Positions 17,969 through 25,615 of a stretch of DNA of 64,000 nt are shown here, one piece after another (the first letter of the stretch is position 1; each line of letters opens with the position of its first letter). A model generated the notes under the pieces. That model saw only the letters and a program-made list of their open reading frames with translations, did not search any database and was not told where the DNA came from. The position numbers were made by a program, and so were the translations under genes. Where the stretch lies: contig NZ_JACHMQ010000001.1 of assembly GCF_014208105.1 (NCBI RefSeq), positions 1,364,001-1,428,000 of the forward strand, read 5' to 3'. This stretch comes from Actinomadura coerulea (GTDB lineage Bacteria; Actinomycetota; Actinomycetes; Streptosporangiales; Streptosporangiaceae).

Positions 17969-19969
17969 ATGGAGTCGTCCACCCGAATTCTCATTCTCGG
18001 CATGGATTCGTCGGGGATAATTCTCCAGTTCGACCGCAACGCCGCCGCGGTTCTGTGCCCGAATGGGGACGCCCTGCTGGGCGCCAGGCTGGACGAGGTG
18101 ATCCCCGGCGCGCGCAGGCCGCTGCTGGAGGCGCTGAGGGCCGGGCGGGAGCGCACCGCCATGCTCGCCGTGGAGTCCCCGGTCGGCGGCATGCTCGACG
18201 CGGTCGTGACCGTCCACCCGATGAGCGGCAGCGCGCCCGAGATCGCGGCGCTGGCCGTGGTGAAGGTGCCGGTTCCGCTCGCGGACCGGTTCGTCGACCC
18301 GGCCGTCATCCGCCGAGCCCTGCTGGACGACGCGCTCCCGCGTATCGGCTCCACGCTCGACCTCGAATTGCTGGCGCGCGGACTGATGGACGTGCTCGTC
18401 CCGCACTTCTGCAATTCCGGCGCGCTGATGCTGCTGGAGAGCCACATCGACGCCGACGAGGGGCCGCAGGGCCCCGACGGCCCGCAGCTGCGCCGGATGG
18501 CGATCGGGTTCGACGACCGGGACCCGGCCTGGGACGCGACGTTCCCGACCGGCGAGTCCCTCGTCTACCCGGAGGGGACCCCGCACGCGCTGTGCCTGGA
18601 GTCCGGCGAGCCGGTGCTGCGCGCGCTCGGCGGGGAGGGCGCGGCGCGGCTCGCCTCCTCGTGGCGCCGTCCCCCGGTCGCCGAACTGCTCAAGGGCGCC
18701 TCCATGCTGCTTCTGCCGATCACCTCGGCGGTGGGCGTCCTCGGCTTCTTCGTCTGCACCCGCAACGTCGCGCACCGCCCCTTCGACGCCTACGACGTCG
18801 AGATCGGGATGGAGTTCGCCAGCCGGGCGGCCATCTTCGTCGAGAGCGCCCGGCAGTACTCGCGGGAGCGGGCCACCGCGCTGACCCTGCAGCGCAGCCT
18901 CCTGCCGACCGGGCTGTCGGCGCCGTCGCCGGTGGAGGTGCACCACCGGTACCTGCCGGGCAGCCGGCTCATCGAGGTCGGCGGCGACTGGTACGAGTCG
19001 ATCGCGCTGCCGGGGGCGCGGGTCGCGCTGGTGGTCGGGGACGTGGCCGGGCACGGCGTGAAGGCCGCCGTCACGATGGGGCGGCTCCGCACCGCCATCC
19101 ACACCCTCGCCGGGCTGGAGCTGCCGCCCGCCGAGGCGCTGGAGCGGCTCGACTCCCTGATGCGGACGCTCGGCGAGCGCGAACCCCACTTCGCCACCTG
19201 CGCGTACGTCGTCTACGACGCGGTCAGCGGCCGGTGCGAGGTGGCGAGCGCCGGGCACCTGCCGCCGCTGCTGGTCCCGCCCGGCACCGCCTCGGAGTAC
19301 CTGCCGGTCCCGCCCGCGCCGCCGCTTGGCGTCGGCGGCCAGGGACCCATCGTCAGCCGCGAGTTCACCGTCGAGGACGGGACGCTGCTGTTCCTGTACA
19401 CCGACGGGCTGGTGGAGAACCGGGCCCGCGACATCGACGACGGCCTGGCCCGGCTGCGCGCCACCTTCGGGCCCGGCGCAGCCGCCCGCCCCCTGGAGGA
19501 CCTGTGCCAGGCGGCCCTCGACGGCGTCTACGACGACCAGCACCGCGACGACATCGCCATGCTGGTGGCGCGGCTGGCGCGGATCCCGGCCGACCGGCAC
19601 GCCTCCTGGGAGCTGCCCGCCGAGCCGGCCGCCGTGCGCCGGGCGCGCGGCCTCATCCGCGACCGGCTCGCCCGCTGGGGCCTGGAGGACATGGCCTACA
19701 CCACCACCCTGCTGGCCTCGGAGCTGATCACCAACGCCATCCGGCACGCGGGCGGCCGCATCGGGTTGCGGCTGGTGCGCGAGGGCGGGCTGGTCTGCGA
19801 GGTGTTCGACTCCTCCGACGGGCGCCCCCGGATCCGGCACCACGACGAGGAGGACGAGGCGAGCGAGTCGGGCCGTGGCCTGCACGTCGTGGGGCGGCTC
19901 GCGCAGCGCTGGGGCGTGCGCCGCACCAAGAACGGCAAGGTGGTGTGGTGCGAGCAGCCGCTTCCCTGA
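17969..19969 (+). CDS. PAS-GAF-SpoIIE phosphatase with C-terminal RsbW-like ATPase domain
   Basis: About 666 residues. A PAS-like sensor (1-110), a GAF-like domain (~130-300), then a SpoIIE/PP2C phosphatase (~305-530) with metal residues in G-G-D-W-Y-E, V-G-D-V-A-G-H-G and D-D-I-A-M-L-V. The last ~130 residues are a HATPase/anti-sigma-kinase domain (E-L-I-T-N-A-I-R-H-A, E-S-G-R-G-L-H-V-V). Such proteins carry phosphatase and kinase arms of a partner-switch pathway in one chain, acting on STAS anti-anti-sigma factors. No STAS or sigma gene is adjacent. Confidence 0.9.
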   Translation: MESSTRILILGMDSSGIILQFDRNAAAVLCPNGDALLGARLDEVIPGARRPLLEALRAGRERTAMLAVESPVGGMLDAVVTVHPMSGSAPEIAALAVVKVPVPLADRFVDPAVIRRALLDDALPRIGSTLDLELLARGLMDVLVPHFCNSGALMLLESHIDADEGPQGPDGPQLRRMAIGFDDRDPAWDATFPTGESLVYPEGTPHALCLESGEPVLRALGGEGAARLASSWRRPPVAELLKGASMLLLPITSAVGVLGFFVCTRNVAHRPFDAYDVEIGMEFASRAAIFVESARQYSRERATALTLQRSLLPTGLSAPSPVEVHHRYLPGSRLIEVGGDWYESIALPGARVALVVGDVAGHGVKAAVTMGRLRTAIHTLAGLELPPAEALERLDSLMRTLGEREPHFATCAYVVYDAVSGRCEVASAGHLPPLLVPPGTASEYLPVPPAPPLGVGGQGPIVSREFTVEDGTLLFLYTDGLVENRARDIDDGLARLRATFGPGAAARPLEDLCQAALDGVYDDQHRDDIAMLVARLARIPADRHASWELPAEPAAVRRARGLIRDRLARWGLEDMAYTTTLLASELITNAIRHAGGRIGLRLVREGGLVCEVFDSSDGRPRIRHHDEEDEASESGRGLHVVGRLAQRWGVRRTKNGKVVWCEQPLP

Positions 19970-19976
19970 GGGGCGG

Positions 19977-21116
19977 CTAGCGCAGCACCGAGATGTGGAC
20001 GTGGTCGTAGTGGTTCTGGGTGATGCTTCCCCGGTCCTCCATCGGCCGCCATCCGCCGCCACGGACGTTCCAGATGTGCTGCTTCCAGATGACGTAGGAG
20101 ATCCCGAGCCGCCGGGCGTTCGCGACGGCGTACCGGGCGACCTGGTCGCCGTGCCGCTGGGCGCCGGCGCTCGGCGCCCGGCCGCCGGTGCTCTCCATGA
20201 AGTCGCAGGCGCGGCCGTCGCCGTGGTCCTGCGGATCGCCGGTGGAGCGGTGGCAGCCGATCACGGGGAAGGGCCCGAACATCCCGGCGATCTCCAGCAG
20301 CGCGGTCCGCATCGTGGGCGTCATCGCGTTGCCGGTGATGGGGGAGCGGTCGCCGGACGCGCCGTCCGGCCGCCCGGTCACCCGCGGGGGGCTCTTGCGC
20401 GGCGCACGGCCGGTGGTCTTCGGCGCCGCCAGCGCCGCCACCTTCGTGCCGCGCGGGAGGATCTTCCTCAGGCGTCTCGCCAGCGCCGCGGTGTCGGCCT
20501 TCGGGGCGCTGATGACGAGGCCGTTCCCCTCCGGCAGCCCCAGCGCGCGGGCCTGGGCGCGGGACACGACGGCGTCGACGTCGCCGATGCCCATGGAGGC
20601 GTAGGCGCCGACGCGGATTCGCGCCGGGTCGGCACTGCGTCCCGCCGGGACCACCGCGCCGAGCGGCAGCGCCCCGTCGCGGCCCTGCTCGAACGACACC
20701 GCCAGACCGCCCGACGCGACGGTCTGCCAGAGCTGGTCGGAACCGGCGGTGGGCTCGGGCGCGAACGCGCGGAACCCCGACGGGTCGACGCCGAGCAGGC
20801 CCATGCGGCGGCCGCCGACCCTCGCCCGCGCGGCGTCCACGACCGCGACCCCGGCGACGCCCTTCAGCCCCTTCGCCCGCTCGACGGCCTGGGGCGGCAG
20901 CGAGGACGTCCCGGCGACCAGCAGGTGCGGTGTGTAGCGGCGGGTCAGCGGCGCGACGGACGGCGTCCGCGGCGCTTCGGGGACCGACACCAGGTTCCCG
21001 GGCCGGCGGGGCCCGCCGGCGGTCCGGTCCCGCGCGAGCACGGTGACGTCGGCCGCGAGGGTGAGCACGATCCCGGCCGCGATGACCGCGGAGAGCGCCC
21101 CGCCACTGCGTCGCAT
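19977..21116 (-). CDS. Secreted protein with VldE/ARB_07466-like C-terminal domain
   Basis: 379 residues. The N-terminus is an uncleaved anchor or signal peptide (~8-27). The middle region (55-220) recalls the extracytoplasmic core domain of MacB/FtsX permeases. After a basic linker, the C-terminal ~130 residues form the ARB_07466-like domain: H-R-S-T-G-D-P-Q-D-H-G-D-G-R-A-C-D-F and a late Y-D-H-V-H-I-S. The H-x-x-G-x-A-x-D plus H-x-H layout resembles M15 D-Ala-D-Ala peptidases, hinting at a cell-wall zinc site, though no activity is established for this group. It lies downstream of the FtsX-type transporter on the same strand. Confidence 0.75.
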   Translation of the reverse strand: MRRSGGALSAVIAAGIVLTLAADVTVLARDRTAGGPRRPGNLVSVPEAPRTPSVAPLTRRYTPHLLVAGTSSLPPQAVERAKGLKGVAGVAVVDAARARVGGRRMGLLGVDPSGFRAFAPEPTAGSDQLWQTVASGGLAVSFEQGRDGALPLGAVVPAGRSADPARIRVGAYASMGIGDVDAVVSRAQARALGLPEGNGLVISAPKADTAALARRLRKILPRGTKVAALAAPKTTGRAPRKSPPRVTGRPDGASGDRSPITGNAMTPTMRTALLEIAGMFGPFPVIGCHRSTGDPQDHGDGRACDFMESTGGRAPSAGAQRHGDQVARYAVANARRLGISYVIWKQHIWNVRGGGWRPMEDRGSITQNHYDHVHISVLR

Positions 21117-21138
21117 CCGTTCCCGCCCCCGTCTCCGG

Positions 21139-21978
21139 TCAGTCCCACCAGAACGACCAGTTGGTCTTGCCGCGGATCTCCTCGGCGTACCCGGCGAGGG
21201 TGCCGGGCCCCTGGAACAGGATGTCGGGGCAGAAGGCCCAGTGCTCGGCCGCGACGTGCACGGCGTGCCGGGTGCTCACGGGCGGCGCGGCCACGCTGAG
21301 CTCCAGGGTGTTGAAGCCGAGCGCGACGACGCGGGCGCCGAAGCGGTCCTCCCAGCTGCGCAGGACGGCCGAGAGCGGCGCCGTCCACTCGTTGTGGTTC
21401 AGGGCGCCCTGCCAGCCGACGGCGGCGAGCGCGTCGGCGCCGCGTTCCACCGCGACCAGGCCGAGCGACAGGCCGCGGGCGGCCAGGGCGCGGGCGTGCC
21501 GGTCGGCCATGGCGCCGGGGTCGTCGAGCGGGACGCCGGCGGGCGCGGGGCCGGGGCAGTGCCGCCCGTAGGGGGCGAGGTCGTCGTGGTCGTCGTCGGC
21601 GGCCTGCTCGGCCCAGTCCGCCCACACCTCGTACATGAACGCGTGGGGGTGGTAGTTGCCGATCTCGGCGACCGGCTCGGGGGCGATCTGGCCGGCCGCC
21701 CAGGGCTGGTCGGACTCGTCCATGAGCAGCGGCCACAGGCCGGAGCGGGGGTGCTCGGCGCGGAACCGCGCCCACGTCTCGCCGCCGGCGGGCTCGTCGC
21801 TCAGCCAGAACGCGGGCCGCAGGAGGACCTGCCGTTGCGGGTACCCGGGATCGGGCCAGACCAGATCCCCGTCGGGCAGCGGAACCGACAGCGTCCGGAC
21901 GGGCGCGCCGTCCCCGGCGCCGCCGTCGAACAGCTGCGGCAGATCGCCCGGCAGGTGCCGGACCTCCACATCATCCAT
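21139..21978 (-). CDS. DUF4253 domain protein (probable independent gene)
   Basis: 279 residues from the ATG at 21978. The C-terminal half carries the DUF4253 pattern: H-N-E-W-T-A-P-L-S-A-V-L-R-S-W-E-D-R-F-G-A-R-V, then A-E-H-W-A-F-C-P-D and K-T-N-W-S-F-W-W-D at the end. The family is soluble and of unknown function. As sequenced, the frame is continuous with the upstream FtsX permease; the proline/arginine-rich stretch between them (22256-21979) does not look like protein, so I treat this as its own gene. The ribosome site is weak. Confidence 0.7.
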   Translation of the reverse strand: MDDVEVRHLPGDLPQLFDGGAGDGAPVRTLSVPLPDGDLVWPDPGYPQRQVLLRPAFWLSDEPAGGETWARFRAEHPRSGLWPLLMDESDQPWAAGQIAPEPVAEIGNYHPHAFMYEVWADWAEQAADDDHDDLAPYGRHCPGPAPAGVPLDDPGAMADRHARALAARGLSLGLVAVERGADALAAVGWQGALNHNEWTAPLSAVLRSWEDRFGARVVALGFNTLELSVAAPPVSTRHAVHVAAEHWAFCPDILFQGPGTLAGYAEEIRGKTNWSFWWD

Positions 21979-24714
21979 TTCACGCCGTTCCGGTACAGAG
22001 CATGCCAGTGGCGATCGTAACGGCGGCGGGGGCCGCCCGGGAGGTGAGCCGTGCGGTTCGGCCGTCGGGCCGGGCGGCCCCGTGGGGGTCAGGGCTCGCG
22101 GCGGCCGCGGAGCAGCAGGTCGATCAGGACGGCCACGGCGGCGAGGCCGGTGACGGCGCTGACGGCGATCTGGATCCAGCCGTCCCCGAGGACCGGGTTC
22201 GACAGGACGTTCACGCCGATGAGGATGCAGATCAGGGTCCAGCGGGTGGAGTTGCTCACGGGAGGCGCCTTTCAGGTGAGGGAGGGAGGGGGTGCGCCGG
22301 CGCAGCACGGCGCGCGCCGGGAGGAGGATCGCGGCGGCGCCGGATCCGGCCACGCCGAGGAGGATCACCGCGCACGTCACGGGCGGGACCGAGGGCAGGG
22401 GGAGGCCGGTCACGCGGGCCGCGAACGCCGTCAGGGTCACCGCCGCGATGAGGGCGCCGGCCGTGATCCCGGTGCCGAGCACGATCGCGGCCTCGAAGCG
22501 GAGCATCCGGAGGACCTGGCGGCGGGTGGCGCCCACCAGCCGCAGCAGCGCGAACTCGCGGCGCCGCGCCGCCGTCGCCAGCGCCAGCGTCGTGACGAGG
22601 CCGATGAGGATGAAGCCCGTGATCGCCGCGACCACCAGCAGGCTGACGAAGCCCTGGAGCCTGATCTCCTGGGAGAGGCCCGCCTGGAAGGCGTCGGGGC
22701 TGAGAACCGTGGCCCCGGCGTAGGCGGCGGTGACCGCGCTCAGGTCCGCCCGTCCGCGGACGAGGACGCGGTCGTCGAGCGGCGAGGCGGAGTGCGCCGC
22801 CACGAGGTCGCGGGGGAGCAGCACGTCGCCGAAGCCGAGGCCGCGGTCGTAGACGGCCACGACGCGGGCCCGGATCCGCGTCCCGTCCGCGAGCCACAGC
22901 GACGCGGTCGCGCCGACGCGCAGGCCGCCGGCGACGTCCCGGCTGAGCGCGACGGCGTCGCCGCGCAGGTCGCCCAGGCGGCCGGACGACACCCCCGGGT
23001 CCAGCGCGGCGGCGGCGTCCGCGCCGACGCCGCTGCCGTTCAGTGAGCGGAGGTTCTTCTCGCCCAGCTCCTTGACCGCCATGACGACGGTGGTGCGCTT
23101 GACCGGCGTCGCGGCCGTCACGCCGGGGACGCGGCGCGCCGCCTCGGCGACGCCGGACGGGAGCCCGGGGCCCGCCGCCACGACGATCTGGTCGGCGCGG
23201 TTCCCGTCCTGCGCCTGCGTCCGCGCCGCGTGGGCGACGGTGGACTGCGCGAAGAGCTGGACGCCCGCGAACGCGACGGCCAGGGCGACCGGGGTGATCA
23301 GCGATCCGGCGCGCAGGGCGGCGGCGCCGGCCGCGTGCTGGGCCATCCTCCCGGCCACCGGCGAGGCGGCCCGGGCGGCGCGGCCGAGCACCCGGTTCCC
23401 GGCCCGCGCCACCAGCGGCCCGAGGAAGGCCGTGGCGACGACCAGCGAGATGACCAGGCCGCCGATCGAGGCGTTCGCGGCGGCGCCCGTGGCGCCCGCC
23501 GAGAAGCCGAGCGCGTTGAGGCCGGCGACGAGGAAGGCGGCGCCGGTGACGACGCGCCAGCGGGGCAGGCGCGGGTTCTCGGCGGCGGCCTCGCCGAGCG
23601 CCTGCACGGGCCGGATCCGCGACTGCCGCAGGGAGGCGAGGAACGCGGTCGCGGTGGCGGCGACCAGCGTGACCGCGACCGCCGCGAGGACGGGCAGCGG
23701 TCCGAGCGCGAGCCCGAAGCCGTCCGGCAGGACGCCCTCGCGGACCATCGCGGCGTGCATCGCGGCGCCCGCCCCGAGGGACAGCGCGCCGCCGGTCAGC
23801 GCGGCCGGCGCCCCGACCCGCAGCGTCTCGCGCAGGAGGCGCCCCCGCACCTGCCCCGGCGTCGCGCCGACCGCCCGCAGCAGCGCGAACTCGCGCGCCC
23901 GCTCCCGCACCGACAGCACGATCAGGCCGCCGACGACCACGAGCGCGGTCAGCACGGCGACGCCGCCGAGCGAGGCGGACAGCTCCACGATGTCGGGGCG
24001 CGCGGCGGCGACGGCCGGGTCCTCGGCGTCACCGCGCGCCGCGCCGGAGGAGACGGCGAGCCCGGGAACGGCCCCGCGGAGCGCGTCCTCGTCGGGGTCG
24101 CCGAGCACCGCGAGGGCGTCGGCGAAGCCTGGGCGCCCGTCGAGGGCCGCCGCCGTCGCCCCCGTGAAGAACGCGGCGTCGGGGCCCTCGGCGACCAGCC
24201 CGGACACCCGGTAGGGACGGGCCGGCCCGTCGACCTGGACGCGGACCACCGCCCCGGGCGCGGCGCCCGACGACCGGCTCAGCACGACCTCGTCCGGCGC
24301 ACGCGGAGCGCGGCCCGCGCTCAGCCGGTAGGGCCGCAGCGCGGCGGACTCCCAGCCGTGGCCCGCCACCGGCCGCCCCGAGGAGAGCACGGCGGGGAAG
24401 GACACGTCCGCGACCACGTCCCGCACGCCCGGAACGGCCCGCAGCCTCGCCGCGGCCGCGACCGGCACGGGGGCGGGCTCGGTCAGGGGCCGGCTCTGCT
24501 CCTCCGGCTCGTCCGCGAACCTCCCCAACCGGTCCGTGACGCTCCGCGGGCCGGTCACGACCGCCGCGGCGGCGCCGAACCGCTCGACCGGCGCGTGCGC
24601 CCGCAGCGCCGACTCCAGCAGCACCCCGCACGCCCCCACGAGCGTCGCCGCGAACGCCAGCGCCACGAAGATCCCGGCGAACGCCCCTCCGCCCTTCCCT
24701 GCTCCGCGCTTCAC
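21139..24714 (-). CDS. FtsX/MacB-family ABC transporter permease (frame runs on into DUF4253)
   Basis: The permease body spans 24714 to about 22290: eight to ten membrane spans, two FtsX cores (A-R-E-F-A-L-L-R-A-V-G-A-T and R-R-E-F-A-L-L-R-L-V-G-A-T) and two extracytoplasmic domains. The GTG start overlaps the ATPase stop by GTGA. Coordinates give the open frame as sequenced: no stop follows the last span (L-L-P-A-R-A-V-L-R-R-R), and the frame continues through 100 low-complexity residues into DUF4253. Another frame would end with TGA at 22258-22256, overlapping the next small gene by GTGA, so a one-base indel in the G-rich tract at 22276-22291 is suspected. Confidence 0.7.
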   Translation of the reverse strand: MKRGAGKGGGAFAGIFVALAFAATLVGACGVLLESALRAHAPVERFGAAAAVVTGPRSVTDRLGRFADEPEEQSRPLTEPAPVPVAAAARLRAVPGVRDVVADVSFPAVLSSGRPVAGHGWESAALRPYRLSAGRAPRAPDEVVLSRSSGAAPGAVVRVQVDGPARPYRVSGLVAEGPDAAFFTGATAAALDGRPGFADALAVLGDPDEDALRGAVPGLAVSSGAARGDAEDPAVAAARPDIVELSASLGGVAVLTALVVVGGLIVLSVRERAREFALLRAVGATPGQVRGRLLRETLRVGAPAALTGGALSLGAGAAMHAAMVREGVLPDGFGLALGPLPVLAAVAVTLVAATATAFLASLRQSRIRPVQALGEAAAENPRLPRWRVVTGAAFLVAGLNALGFSAGATGAAANASIGGLVISLVVATAFLGPLVARAGNRVLGRAARAASPVAGRMAQHAAGAAALRAGSLITPVALAVAFAGVQLFAQSTVAHAARTQAQDGNRADQIVVAAGPGLPSGVAEAARRVPGVTAATPVKRTTVVMAVKELGEKNLRSLNGSGVGADAAAALDPGVSSGRLGDLRGDAVALSRDVAGGLRVGATASLWLADGTRIRARVVAVYDRGLGFGDVLLPRDLVAAHSASPLDDRVLVRGRADLSAVTAAYAGATVLSPDAFQAGLSQEIRLQGFVSLLVVAAITGFILIGLVTTLALATAARRREFALLRLVGATRRQVLRMLRFEAAIVLGTGITAGALIAAVTLTAFAARVTGLPLPSVPPVTCAVILLGVAGSGAAAILLPARAVLRRRTPSLPHLKGASREQLHPLDPDLHPHRRERPVEPGPRGRLDPDRRQRRHRPRRRGRPDRPAAPRPPRALTPTGPPGPTAEPHGSPPGRPPPPLRSPLACSVPERREMDDVEVRHLPGDLPQLFDGGAGDGAPVRTLSVPLPDGDLVWPDPGYPQRQVLLRPAFWLSDEPAGGETWARFRAEHPRSGLWPLLMDESDQPWAAGQIAPEPVAEIGNYHPHAFMYEVWADWAEQAADDDHDDLAPYGRHCPGPAPAGVPLDDPGAMADRHARALAARGLSLGLVAVERGADALAAVGWQGALNHNEWTAPLSAVLRSWEDRFGARVVALGFNTLELSVAAPPVSTRHAVHVAAEHWAFCPDILFQGPGTLAGYAEEIRGKTNWSFWWD
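22089..22259 (-). CDS. Small membrane protein, 56 aa
   Basis: GTG start at 22259 with GAAAGG upstream and TGA at 22091-22089. The product begins M-S-N-S-T-R-W-T-L-I-C-I-L-I-G-V-N-V and has a second hydrophobic stretch (A-V-S-A-V-T-G-L-A-A-V-A-V-L-I-D-L-L-L), ending R-G-R-R-E-P. Two membrane helices with basic ends look like real protein, whereas the overlapping permease frame is proline/arginine-rich. It would be translationally coupled to the permease if that gene ended at 22256. Possibly a small partner of the transporter. Confidence 0.65.
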   Translation of the reverse strand: MSNSTRWTLICILIGVNVLSNPVLGDGWIQIAVSAVTGLAAVAVLIDLLLRGRREP

Positions 24715-25442
24715 AGCGTCTCCCAGCGGGACATGACCGCGGACGCGGTCGGGGAGGCCAGCTCGTCGACGATGCGGCCGCGGCTGAGGAACAGCACCGA
24801 GTCGGCCCACACGGCGGCCATCGGGTCGTGGGTGACCAGGACGACCGTCTGGCCGGTCAGGTCGGCGGCCTCGCGCAGCATCCGCAGGACGTCGCGTGCC
24901 GTGCGCGGGTCGAGGGCGCCGGTCGGCTCGTCGGCGAAGACGACCTCGGGGCGGGTGATCAGGGCGCGGGCGAGGGCGGCGCGCTGCTGCTGCCCGCCCG
25001 ACAGCTCGGCGGGGCGGTGCCGCAGCCGGTCCGCAAGGCCCACCCGACGGACGATCTCCTCCAGCCGGGCCGGGTCGGGCTCCGCGCCGCCGAGCCGCAG
25101 CGGGAGCGTGATGTTCTGCTCGACGTCCATGGACGGGACCAGGTTGAACGCCTGGAACACGAACCCGATCCGCTCCCGGCGGAGCCGCGTCCGCTTCGCC
25201 TCGCCGAGCCCGCCGATGTCCACGCCGCCGATCCGGACCGTGCCGCCGCTCGGGCGGTCGAGTCCGGACGCGCAATGGAGGAACGTGCTCTTGCCCGACC
25301 CGGACGGCCCCATCACCGCGGTGAACCCGCCGCGGCGGAACGTCCAGGTGACGCCGTCCAGGGCCCGCACGGCCCCGTAGGACTTGGTGACCGCGTCCAG
25401 GCCCACCGCCTCCGCGGTCGCCTCGGCCGTCATCGTGGTCAT
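24711..25442 (-). CDS. ABC transporter ATPase (MacB/LolD type)
   Basis: 243 residues; ATG at 25442 behind GGAGGGG. Walker A G-P-S-G-S-G-K-S-T, Q-loop F-Q-A-F-N-L, signature L-S-G-G-Q-Q-Q-R, Walker B V-V-F-A-D-E-P-T-G-A-L-D, H-loop V-T-H-D. This is the mechanotransmission-type ATPase pairing with the FtsX permease that overlaps it. Such systems often confer resistance to cell-envelope antibiotics when controlled by an adjacent two-component system, which is the arrangement here. Confidence 0.92.
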   Translation of the reverse strand: MTTMTAEATAEAVGLDAVTKSYGAVRALDGVTWTFRRGGFTAVMGPSGSGKSTFLHCASGLDRPSGGTVRIGGVDIGGLGEAKRTRLRRERIGFVFQAFNLVPSMDVEQNITLPLRLGGAEPDPARLEEIVRRVGLADRLRHRPAELSGGQQQRAALARALITRPEVVFADEPTGALDPRTARDVLRMLREAADLTGQTVVLVTHDPMAAVWADSVLFLSRGRIVDELASPTASAVMSRWETL

Positions 25443-25479
25443 GGTTCCCCTCCGTGGAATGCCGCCTCTCACCTGGACG

Positions 25480-25485
25480 AACCTA
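25480..25485 (-). promoter_or_regulatory. Predicted -10 of the ABC transporter operon
   Basis: On the minus strand TAGGTT is followed by a predicted start near 25473, about 30 bases before the ATPase ATG. No clear -35, as expected for an activated promoter. Confidence 0.4.
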
Positions 25486-25527
25486 GGTTCCGCGGGGGTC
25501 CGGGCACATGGGCGCGCACTCCCTAAA

Positions 25528-25553
25528 CGGTGGTGTAGCGGGCTACACCACCG
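25528..25553. promoter_or_regulatory. Perfect 12-bp inverted repeat, candidate response-regulator operator
   Basis: CGGTGGTGTAGC, a GG spacer and the exact reverse complement form a 26-bp palindrome. Its centre is about 68 bp upstream of the predicted transporter start (near 25473) and about 66 bp upstream of the predicted kinase start (near 25607). That equal spacing suits one dimer activating both directions; the NarL-type regulator of this locus is the natural candidate. Confidence 0.6.
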
Positions 25554-25594
25554 GCCTGGGGGCGCACCCGGGTGCGCGGGGTGCCGACGTCGCT

Positions 25595-25600
25595 TACGGT
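25595..25600 (+). promoter_or_regulatory. Predicted -10 of the two-component operon
   Basis: TACGGT with a predicted start near 25607, just before the GAGGTGAG ribosome site of the kinase gene. Confidence 0.4.
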
Positions 25601-25615
25601 GTGCTGCGAGGTGAG

